From: CAWBRT01 sp963819175
GTDB lineage: Bacteria; Acidobacteriota; Terriglobia; Terriglobales; Acidobacteriaceae
Reading direction: 5' to 3'
Length of the DNA stretch: 64,000 nucleotides
NCBI GenBank assembly: GCA_963819175.1
Contig: CAWFVJ010000018.1
Span: 186,001-250,000 of the forward strand
Under the pieces are notes generated by a model. It had not been told where the DNA came from and made no database searches. It saw only the letters and a list, made by a program, of their open reading frames with translations. Position numbers and translations under genes: made by a program. Positions 44,076 to 51,366 of the stretch are shown piece after piece. The first letter of the stretch is position 1; every line of letters starts with the position of its first letter.

Positions 44076-44088
44076 GGATGCTGTCGCG

Positions 44089-44304
44089 CTAATTCCCGGG
44101 ATCGATGTGAACTGCTCGATGGCAAGTCATACACAGCGTAATCAGATTCTCCCCTGCATCTGCGCCGAGTTGCGCCCGTGACCGGATATGATGGACCTGC
44201 AAATCGGTGCGGCTCCCGCAGACTTGGCACCGCCAGTCATCACGCTTCAAGACCCGGCGATGCAAGTTCTGGTACTCGGTGCAGTCGAGTCGACGGTGCT
44301 TCAT
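44089..44304 (-). CDS. Small HNH endonuclease, end of the recombination cassette
   Basis: 71 residues, differing from the 12609 copy at a few positions. Zinc-binding CQVC and CMTCHRAVH with the HNH core VHHIRSRAQLGADAGENL. The start overlaps the stop of the upstream gene by 4 nt, so it is translated as the last gene of a tight minus-strand operon beginning at 47008. Confidence 0.87.
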   Translation of the reverse strand: MKHRRLDCTEYQNLHRRVLKRDDWRCQVCGSRTDLQVHHIRSRAQLGADAGENLITLCMTCHRAVHIDPGN

Positions 44305-44993
44305 GCCGCGGCAAGTCGCTGCAGGAAGGTGGCCTGTTGGGCATTGGGGAGCAGACTAAAGCAGCGGTGCAGAGCATTGAGCAGAATCTCCGGCTCATCC
44401 TTCTCCAGGTTGGCTCCCGCCAGGAAATCGGCACAGATCATCTCCAGGCAGTAACCGCGGGATCGGTCGGAGCCCAGCATCCGGCCGGCGATTTCCAGAG
44501 CTTGCTCGACGACCGGGATTTGGCTTTTGTAGAGCTTGAAGTACATCATGTCCCAGGGCTCGCTATCCGGTCCATTGAGCTCCCGCTCGATTTCCTGTTT
44601 GAAGGGATCAAAGGGAAGGGACTTGGCTTTGTGCAACCACTTTGCACAATCGAAGTCCTGGCCTTGGCGGCGTGCCAACTTGGCGAGCTCCGTCGCCTTG
44701 CTCCATCCCACTTCCTTCAGTTGGCTGCGTACCTGCTTGGGCAGTCGTTCGTGAATCGACATCAGATAGTAGGCCTTCCGCCGCGAGCCGGGAAAGCGCC
44801 TCTCCAGGAACTCATCGAATGATTTCAGGTTCTCCACGCGCCAGTATTGCCCCGCCCGTACTTCGCACAAATAGCGGCCCAGCTCGACAAAGCGAGTGTC
44901 ACGGTCGTTGTTGACCCGTCGCTCCCAGTCGAGGATCTGGTCGATCTTGGCCAGGACGAACTGGGCCCGCTTCTGGTTTAGCTTCGGTTCCAT
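44301..44993 (-). CDS. Uncharacterised cassette protein
   Basis: 230 residues, hydrophilic, largely helical and basic in the first half (FVELGRYLCEVRAGQYW, FDEFLERRFPGSRRKAYYLM, LPKQVRSQLKEVGWSKATEL). The SRRKAYYLMSI and GWSKATELAKLA segments look like a helix-turn-helix pair similar to phage ParB-like or DUF3102-like DNA-binding proteins, but I cannot name a family. It overlaps the nuclease gene upstream by 16 nt and the HNH gene downstream by 4 nt. Confidence 0.75.
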   Translation of the reverse strand: MEPKLNQKRAQFVLAKIDQILDWERRVNNDRDTRFVELGRYLCEVRAGQYWRVENLKSFDEFLERRFPGSRRKAYYLMSIHERLPKQVRSQLKEVGWSKATELAKLARRQGQDFDCAKWLHKAKSLPFDPFKQEIERELNGPDSEPWDMMYFKLYKSQIPVVEQALEIAGRMLGSDRSRGYCLEMICADFLAGANLEKDEPEILLNALHRCFSLLPNAQQATFLQRLAAA

Positions 44994-45807
44994 CGGTGGG
45001 TCCTTAGAGCAGCAAGCTGGTCAAGCCAATCAAGATCGGCTCCTCGCTGGCGTGTCAGCCTAAGATCGACCATCTCCCGCCGGTCGAGACAAAGGCCGAG
45101 ATAGGCGCAGCTCAGGCATGGGTTCTGGGGAAATCGTATGCCGCTGTGCTGCCGGAACTGTGCCGCCTCGATCTGGCGAACCGTTTCCTCCACCAAACGG
45201 CCGTATTCCTGCCGCTGTTGATCACTAATCGTCGCCTTGAGGTATTGGATCTCGGGTATTCGTTTGCGGACAAAGACGACCAGTGCGACCCTTTCAATGC
45301 CTGTCATCCATGAGTAGCAGATCATCTGCGGGTCGAGAGCGCACAGGCCGGTGGGTCCGGTTGGATAGCAGCTGGTACTGGTCTTCCAGTCAATAACGCA
45401 GAGCTCGTTGTCCAATTCTCCAATCGCATCGACGTAGGAGACGAAGGCGTTATTGCCACCGAGGGGTCGTAGGATCTTGACCTGCAGATTGGTCTGCGGT
45501 TGAAGGATGCGGACACGGTCTTCCTGGGCGAAGCGGTCGAGCAACTGCATCCCGCCCTGCAGCATGCGGTCCCAATTGTCGTTGGCAGAGTACTGAAGCT
45601 CGAGGTCACGATAAGTGGACCCACTCATTAGAACAGGGTCTCGGAGGCATCCTGCCGCAGGAAGAAGGCGGCCAGTGCCTTTTCAAAGGCGCGTCCGAAC
45701 AGCATGGCAGCTCGCGTATCTTTTTCCTTCCAGCCGTCCAGATAGTGATAGCGGTAGCGGCGGGGACAGGAGAGGAATTGACTGACCTGGGTGTAGCTGA
45801 AGTTCAT
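44978..45807 (-). pseudogene. Cas4/RecB-like PD-(D/E)XK nuclease, split by indels
   Basis: An N-terminal piece from ATG 45807 reads MNFSYTQVSQFLSCPRRYRY and stops at TAA 45628-45630. The body restarts at an ATG overlapping that stop (TAATG) in another frame: QVKILRPLGGN, SYVDAIGE, VIDWKTS (the D...D-x-K nuclease core), and a C-terminal CLSCAYLGLC. The N-terminal Cys plus the C-terminal Cys trio recall the iron-sulphur cluster of Cas4/AddB nucleases. Total length of about 276 residues fits a single gene with two small indels around 45620-45630; reinitiation at TAATG would instead give two coupled polypeptides. Confidence 0.78.
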
Positions 45808-45810
45808 CGC

Positions 45811-46223
45811 TCACCCGGCTTTCTCCAACTGGAAGTCTTGCCAGTCGGCGGCCTGGGCGAAGCCGTCGAGGTTCAAATAGCTGCGCCCGTTCAAGTTGTT
45901 GTGGCTGATCTTGACCACGCCGTGGAGCCCAGTCATAGCCTTGTCGTCGATCTCGTCGCGCCCGAGCAGATCGAGTCGTAGCCGAAATCGCGCAGGAACC
46001 AGCTGAGTTTCCACAGCGCTTTGGGAGTGCAATAGATGCGGGCGGAAAATCGGCATGCGGAGAACTGTCGGGGCTCTTCCACCGCAAGCATCAGAGTCAG
46101 AAAGGGTTTGTCTTTGTAGGCGCGATAGGTGGCTCTCTCGACGCGTACGAGGAAGAATCCGTCGGGGATTTCAGGGTCCTGGGCCGTGGCGGCCTGGTGT
46201 AAGCCAGGGATGTGTCTTCTCAT
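45811..46223 (-). pseudogene. Small cassette protein, possible ssDNA-binding (DUF669-like), frameshifted
   Basis: The start at 46223 overlaps the stop of the annealing-protein-like gene by 4 nt. IPDGFFLVRVERATYRAYKD, FLTLMLAVEEP and ALWKLSWFLRDFGYD are followed, one base missing near 45983, by LLGRDEIDDKAMTGLHGVV, ISHNNLNGRSYLNLDGFA and the stop at 45811. The pattern (short beta-rich protein between an annealing protein and an exonuclease) resembles phage single-strand-binding DUF669 proteins. Repaired length is about 137 residues. Confidence 0.6.
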
Positions 46224-47008
46224 GCTGCCTCCGGGGGTTGCGCGGGATTATCGGCATAGGCCTGGAGATGTTGGCGAAGTTTGTCGCGGTCTTGGGCGGC
46301 CAGCTCGGTGAGGTGTCGGATAAACTGTTCGATCTGCTCGCGGCTGGCTAAACGGAGGGAGCCAACCTGGCAGAAGTCGGCGGCGTAGCGCTTAACCTGG
46401 GTGGCATCGAGATTGTGCTGACGAATGAGCAGGCAAAGGCGGTCGCGCAGCCGCGGCTGGCCATTGCTGGCGCCGTTCTCGTCGTCACCGTTCGAGCCGT
46501 TCTTGGGGGAGGGAAGTGCGACCGGGCCGGGGAAGGGTGGCTCAGGGTTGCTGCCAATTTCATCGACCGAGCAGAGGCCGATGCCGTAGGCCTTGCGCAG
46601 TGCGCGGTTGACTGCGCGTGTTTCGGCGACGCGCATTTCGGCACCGCGGACCAGGGCGGAAACGTTGCTCGGATCCGCGTCACCATAACCGAAAAAGCCC
46701 TTTGACTTCGGTGTTGTGAATACTGTGGCCTTTACCATCCACCGGGCGGCGACCGGATCACAGAATTCCGATACTGTTTCCGTGTGGATGCCAATGCAGC
46801 GATTTCTGCGTGCCAGCTGCAGCAGACCTGCATGGGTGACGTACCAATTCCGATTTATCAAGATCAGGTCACCAGCGGTAGGTGAGAACCCGTGTCGTTT
46901 TATTAAGAGCGAAAGACGCTCGTTTTGAGCAGTCGTGAGGTTTTTGGGCGTGACTAGATCTCTGCTTGAGAGATTCTTTTGTTGTCGGACTGTTCTTTTG
47001 TTGGCCAT
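46220..47008 (-). CDS. Single-strand-annealing-like recombination protein (Rad52/Sak-like)
   Basis: 262 residues from ATG 47008, preceded by AAGGGAGCAC; an upstream ATG at 47098 lies in the operator region. The block FFGYGDADPSNVSAL, then AEMRVAETRAVNRALRKAYGIGLCSVDEIG, resembles the conserved R-x-A-E-T-R-A-[IV]-N-R-A-L-R segment of phage annealing proteins and Rad52-like factors. A Pro/Asn-rich linker leads to a helical C-terminal domain of about 80 residues. It heads an operon with a small DNA-binding-like protein, a PD-(D/E)XK nuclease and HNH, consistent with a recombination role. The assignment is by motif and context only. Confidence 0.6.
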   Translation of the reverse strand: MANKRTVRQQKNLSSRDLVTPKNLTTAQNERLSLLIKRHGFSPTAGDLILINRNWYVTHAGLLQLARRNRCIGIHTETVSEFCDPVAARWMVKATVFTTPKSKGFFGYGDADPSNVSALVRGAEMRVAETRAVNRALRKAYGIGLCSVDEIGSNPEPPFPGPVALPSPKNGSNGDDENGASNGQPRLRDRLCLLIRQHNLDATQVKRYAADFCQVGSLRLASREQIEQFIRHLTELAAQDRDKLRQHLQAYADNPAQPPEAA

Positions 47009-47061
47009 GTGTGCTCCCTTGTGCATGTAAAACAAATGAGGTCTTCTAAAGCCGCCAAGAA

Positions 47062-47102
47062 TGAACGATGGTGAATAACGATAACCAATGTTGAACAATG
47101 GT
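47062..47102. promoter_or_regulatory. Candidate operator between the cassette and its divergent regulator
   Basis: Direct repeats TGAACGATGGT (47062-47072) and TGAACAATGGT (47092-47102), 30 bp apart, with a weaker ATAACCAATGT between. They lie between the divergent cassette (start 47008) and the ribbon-helix-helix gene (start 47179), where such a regulator would bind. Confidence 0.5.
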
Positions 47103-47178
47103 ACACAAAACGCGAAAACAAGTCAACAGCAAAATTGTTGCGCTGAGCTTCTCCGCAGCTTAAAATTCAGACTTCCCT

Positions 47179-47388
47179 ATGAAAAAGGATGAACGCATTG
47201 GTGTTAGGGTTCCGTCTGAACTTAAGAGGGAACTGGCGCGCATCGCGGGAACCGAGGGCCGAACACTGGCGCAGGTTTGCGAGATCTTGCTGAAGGCTGG
47301 TGTCTCGGAATACCACAGGCGCGGAACTAAGTTCATGCAGCAGTTTGCCGCCGGTCCTACCAATGGCAAGGAGAGCGGCAAAGATTAG
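47179..47388 (+). CDS. Ribbon-helix-helix (CopG/Arc-type) regulator
   Basis: 69 residues. IGVRVPSELKRELARIAGTE, then GRTLAQVCEILLKAGV is a canonical beta-strand plus two-helix RHH fold. The tail (RRGTKFMQQFAAGPTNGKESGKD) is hydrophilic. It is divergent from the recombination operon across about 170 bp with direct repeats, as expected for a repressor of a mobile cassette. The ribosome-binding site is weak. Confidence 0.78.
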   Translation: MKKDERIGVRVPSELKRELARIAGTEGRTLAQVCEILLKAGVSEYHRRGTKFMQQFAAGPTNGKESGKD

Positions 47389-47714
47389 GCCCAATAGGTC
47401 GAAGCTATCCCATTTTGTCTTTGGCGCCTTGCTCAAACAATGAACTTGGTGGTTTTGGTCGCAAATCGCTGGCCAACTGGCAATTACAGCAGCTTCTCTG
47501 TCGGTCGTTACCGGACATTAAGGCAAGGTTAGCAAGCCGATGAAAATCGTGCCAGGCAATGGATGATGCGCTAGACTACATGCGAGATGAAAGCTGGAAA
47601 ACAGCACAATAATTGATTCTGCGCGCATAGTGTTTCCAGCAGCTTGTTCGACGGCCGTTTAGTCTGTGCAACGCGGATGTCATCTGGGAAAATCTTTAGT
47701 AGCTCAGTTCACTT
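47389..47714. promoter_or_regulatory. Upstream region of the rfb operon
   Basis: About 325 bp without a gene. The last 150 bp (GAAAATCGTGC, then GATGCGCTAGACTACATGCG) are similar to the region 53997-54177 before the second rfb copy, so the promoter was duplicated with the genes. TAGACTAC/TAT may be a -10-like element; not proven. Confidence 0.5.
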
Positions 47715-48804
47715 ATGTTTGATTGCATCTTTGTGACCGGCGGAGCGGGATTCATTGGATCGAATTTCGTGCTCCAATCGATCTGTCAGACCGGCAGCAG
47801 GATCATCAACTACGACAAGCTGACCTACGCGGGCAACCTGAAAAATTTAGTTAGTCTCCAGAATGACCGGAGGCATGTCTTTGTCCGAGGTGATGTCAAC
47901 GATGCGGGGGGGGTGGCGGAGATCTTGGCCAAGTATCAGCCGGAGGCCATCGTTCACTTCGCGGCTGAAAGTCATGTTGACCGCTCCATCCTTGATCCGG
48001 AAGAGTTCATAAGAACCAACGTAACGGGCACCTTCCATTTGCTGGAGGCGGCGCTTGCGTATTGGAAAGCGCTTCCGGACAAGCGACGCGAACGTTTCCG
48101 ATTTTTGCACGTCTCGACTGATGAGGTTTATGGTTCACTCGGAGCCAAACGATCCGCCATTTTCGGAAGCGACTCCCTACGCTCCCAACAGTCCATATTC
48201 GGCCTCCAAGGCGGCATCCGATCACTTCGTAAGGGCTTATCACAGCACGTACGGGCTTCCGACGGTCACGACAAACTGCTCCAACAACTATGGGCCGTTT
48301 CAATTTCCGGAGAAGCTGATTCCGCTGGTGATCGTGAACGCCCTGGCCGGCAAACCGCTGCCGGTATACGGCGACGGCGAGAACATTCGCGACTGGTTAT
48401 ACGTGGGAGACCACTGCGAAGCGATCTGGAAGGTGCTGGTGAACGGCAGGCCCGGAGAGACTTACAACGTTGGCGGCAACAGCGAGAAGAGCAACATCGA
48501 AGTGGTGCAGGAGATTTGCGGCGTGTTGAACGAATTGCGGCCCAATACTGAAATTGGGGATTATGCGTCGCTGATCACGTTTGTGAAAGACCGCCCCGGA
48601 CATGATCGGCGGTACGCGATTGACGCCAGCAAGATCAGCAGCGAACTGGGGTGGGCGCCGCGCGAAACCTTTGAGACAGGATTGCGGCGAACGGTTGGTT
48701 GGTATCTGGAGAATCAAGCGTGGGTGCAAGATGTTCAGTCGGGCGCCTATCAGAGCTGGATTGAACTCAACTACGGCGACAGGAGGACTTCGTGCGGGGC
48801 ATAA
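47715..48804 (+). pseudogene. rfbB: dTDP-glucose 4,6-dehydratase, one frameshift
   Basis: From ATG 47715: FVTGGAGFIGSNFVLQ (NAD-binding), INYDKLTYAGNLKNL, HFAAESHVDRSI, FLHVSTDEVYGSLG. One extra base near 48148 shifts the frame. The second part (PNDPPFSEATPYAPNSPYS, with the S-x-K of YSASKAASDH, to the end at 48804) is complete. Repaired length is about 362 residues, normal for RmlB, which converts dTDP-glucose to the 4-keto-6-deoxy sugar for dTDP-rhamnose. The last codons overlap rfbA by 13 nt. Confidence 0.88.
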
Positions 48805-49691
48805 TTCTGGCGGGTGGCTCGGGAACGCGACTTTACCCCGCAACGCAATGCGTCTCCAAACAGCTTTTGCCTGTCTATGACAAGCCGATGATCTACTACC
48901 CGCTGTGCACGCTGATGCTGGCGGGCATCGTTGACATCCTGATCATTTCCACCCCGGCGGACACACCCCGTTTCAAGGAACTGCTTGGTGACGGATCGCA
49001 GTGGGGTCTGAACCTCAGCTACAAAGTCCAGCCCACCCCCGGCGGTCTGGCGCAGGCTTTTATCATCGGCAAGGACTTCATCGGCGTCGGGCCGTGTGCT
49101 CTGGTGCTGGGCGACAACATCTTCTATGGGCAGGACCTCACGGGGATGCTGCGTCGAGCCGCTTCCCGAAAGGCGGGAGCGACGATTTTTGCCTACCCGG
49201 TACACGATCCGGAGCGATACGGAGTCGTGGCATTCGACGAGACCGGCCGCGCGACTTCCATCGAAGAGAAGCCGGCGGTCCCGAAGTCGCGGTACGCGGT
49301 GACGGGCCTTTATTTTTACGACAACGACGTGGTCGCCATCGCCGAGTCGCTACGGCCTTCCGAGCGCGGCGAACTCGAAATCACAGACGTGAACAAAGCG
49401 TATCTGAAAGCGGGCCGGCTGCACGTGGAGCACATGGGCAGAGGCATGGCATGGCTCGACACAGGAACCTATGAAGCCCTGTTTGAAGCGACCGTGTTCA
49501 TTCGAACCATAGAACGGCGCCAAGGCTTCAAGGTGGCGTGTCCGGAAGAGGTGGCGTTGCGCTGCGGCTTTATCAGCCCACAGCAATTGGAGAAGATACT
49601 GGCGGGAATGTCGAAGAATTCCTACGCGGATTATCTTCGGACAATCCTGCAGGAGTTTGCGGTCCTGAAAATGACGGGAGAAAGGGCGTGA
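48792..49691 (+). CDS. rfbA: Glucose-1-phosphate thymidylyltransferase
   Basis: 299 residues from GTG 48792. Nucleotidyltransferase motif GIILAGGSGTRLYPAT, YDKPMIYYPL, VLGDNIFYGQDL (metal-binding Asp) and VEHMGRGMAWLDTGT. It makes dTDP-glucose from dTTP and glucose 1-phosphate, the first step of dTDP-L-rhamnose synthesis. Length and C-terminal helices (EVALRCGFISPQQLEKIL) fit RmlA exactly. Overlaps rfbC by 4 nt. Confidence 0.95.
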   Translation: MRGIILAGGSGTRLYPATQCVSKQLLPVYDKPMIYYPLCTLMLAGIVDILIISTPADTPRFKELLGDGSQWGLNLSYKVQPTPGGLAQAFIIGKDFIGVGPCALVLGDNIFYGQDLTGMLRRAASRKAGATIFAYPVHDPERYGVVAFDETGRATSIEEKPAVPKSRYAVTGLYFYDNDVVAIAESLRPSERGELEITDVNKAYLKAGRLHVEHMGRGMAWLDTGTYEALFEATVFIRTIERRQGFKVACPEEVALRCGFISPQQLEKILAGMSKNSYADYLRTILQEFAVLKMTGERA

Positions 49692-50269
49692 AGGTTGTGC
49701 CTTGCGCTATTCCCGATGTGCTGATGGTCGAACCGCGTGTTTATCGCGACAGTCGCGGTGCATTTCTGGAAACTTACAACGAGCGTACGTTTGCTGCGCT
49801 TGGATTTCATCAACATTACGTGCAAGACAATCTGTCGATTTCGAAGCGCAATGTGATTCGCGGACTGCACTATCAGGTGCGGCATCCCCAGGGCAAACTG
49901 GTACAGGCAATCCGCGGCGAGGTGTTGGACGTTGCGGTGGATCTGCGCCGCTGGTCGCCAACCTTCGGCGAGCACGTTGCCGTTCGGCTCTCGGATCAGG
50001 ACCACACTGCGCTATGGATTCCTCCAGGATTTGCCCACGGATTTGCGGTGCTGAGCGAAGCGGCTAGTTTCGCTTACAAAGCTACGGACTTCTATGCTCC
50101 TGAGTTCGAGCGGACCATCGTTTGGAACGATCCGGAAATGGGCGTCGACTGGGGCGTGAAGCCAGAGGATGCAATCGTTTCCGAGAAGGACAGAACGGGC
50201 GCGCTTTTCTCGGAAGCCGAGGTTTACGAAGATGAGTCATTTCTGAACGCCGCGGGGCACCTGCTATGA
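49688..50269 (+). CDS. rfbC: dTDP-4-dehydrorhamnose 3,5-epimerase
   Basis: 193 residues. GTG 49688 sits in the GCGTGA overlap with rfbA; the longer frame upstream is the antisense of conserved rfbA sequence. Cupin enzyme signs: GAFLETYNERTF, ISKRNVIRGLHYQ (active-site His), DVAVDLRRWSPTFGEH, LWIPPGFAHGFAVLS. Third enzyme of the rhamnose pathway. Translationally coupled to rfbD by ATGA. Confidence 0.95.
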   Translation: MKVVPCAIPDVLMVEPRVYRDSRGAFLETYNERTFAALGFHQHYVQDNLSISKRNVIRGLHYQVRHPQGKLVQAIRGEVLDVAVDLRRWSPTFGEHVAVRLSDQDHTALWIPPGFAHGFAVLSEAASFAYKATDFYAPEFERTIVWNDPEMGVDWGVKPEDAIVSEKDRTGALFSEAEVYEDESFLNAAGHLL

Positions 50270-51174
50270 AGTTGTTGGTTGTTGGGCATCTTGGCCAAGT
50301 TGGCGTCGAACTGCAACGGACGCTGGCACCGCTTGGAGAGCTCTCGCTCGCTGACAAAGAATCTGTGGATTTGGCAAAACCTTCGACAATCAGGGATCTG
50401 CTTCACCGTACTCGCCCCGATGTTGTGGTGAACGCCGCCGCATACACGGCGGTCGATCGGGCAGAGTCGGAGCCGGAGCTGGCACACGCCATTAACGGGA
50501 TCGCACCGGGCATATTGGCCAAGGAAGCAGCGCGCCGTGGCGCACTGCTCATCCACTATTCCACTGACTATGTCTTTGATGGAAGCAAGTCCTCGCCCTG
50601 GCTTGAATCGGACGTGCCGAACCCGATTAATGTTTACGGCGAATCGAAGCTGGCTGGGGAAGAGGCGATTGCCGCAGTCGGCGGGCGACACTACGTGTTC
50701 CGTACAAGCTGGGTTTATGCCCAGCATGGATCGAACTTTCTGCGGACGATTCTTCGCCTCGCCTCTGAGCGCGACGAATTGCGGATTGTTGACGATCAGA
50801 TCGGAGCACCAACCTCAGCCCGCGCGATTGCCGAAGCCACTGCATTTGCGATTCGGTCGAACATCGATTTGCGGACCGGTGCGGAACCAGAAATGCACCC
50901 GGAGTACGGCCTGTATCACATGACTTGCGCCGGGCAGACCTCATGGTTCGGATTTGCGCAGGAGTTCATCGGTTGGGTTGCCGCTCGCTGTCCGCAACGA
51001 AAGATGGCGCGCTGCGTGCCAATCGCGAGTTCGGAGTATCCTCTGCCGACGCGGCGCCCGCAAAATTCCGTCCTGTCGAATGAGAAGTTAAACCGTGTAT
51101 TTGGGCTTGAGTTGCCTGATTGGCGGGCCGCTCTGACATGGGTAATGGAGGAGCTAGGTCAGGGCACAGAGTGA
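50266..51174 (+). CDS. rfbD: dTDP-4-dehydrorhamnose reductase
   Basis: 302 residues. NAD(P)-binding GHLGQVG at the N-terminus, DVVVNAAAYTAVDRAE, STDYVFDG, and the catalytic pair in NVYGESKLAGE (Tyr-x-x-x-Lys). It reduces the 4-keto sugar to dTDP-L-rhamnose. Last gene of the overlapping rfbBACD operon; 192 bp then separate it from the PAP2-Wzi gene. Confidence 0.95.
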   Translation: MKLLVVGHLGQVGVELQRTLAPLGELSLADKESVDLAKPSTIRDLLHRTRPDVVVNAAAYTAVDRAESEPELAHAINGIAPGILAKEAARRGALLIHYSTDYVFDGSKSSPWLESDVPNPINVYGESKLAGEEAIAAVGGRHYVFRTSWVYAQHGSNFLRTILRLASERDELRIVDDQIGAPTSARAIAEATAFAIRSNIDLRTGAEPEMHPEYGLYHMTCAGQTSWFGFAQEFIGWVAARCPQRKMARCVPIASSEYPLPTRRPQNSVLSNEKLNRVFGLELPDWRAALTWVMEELGQGTE

Positions 51175-51366
51175 AGGGCCGGGGCTTAGAGTCTATTGGT
51201 GGCGCGGAATCTGGGGCACCCGGCCAGCAGAGCACGTGTGGGCCAGCAGTCCGGGTTACTTGCGGGCGAACGATTTGTGCTATTCTGACTTTCCTATTTG
51301 CCCCCGACCAAAAAGGTGTTCGACAACGGCGGAGAGGCACTCGCGAACAGACGTCGCGATTAACTC

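Larger units (their letters stand above)
43949..44345. repeat. Duplicated segment, copy 2 (vapC fragment plus HNH gene)
   Basis: Counterpart of 12469-12865. Here it is continuous with the upstream cassette genes on the minus strand, so this is the parental arrangement. Confidence 0.9.
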
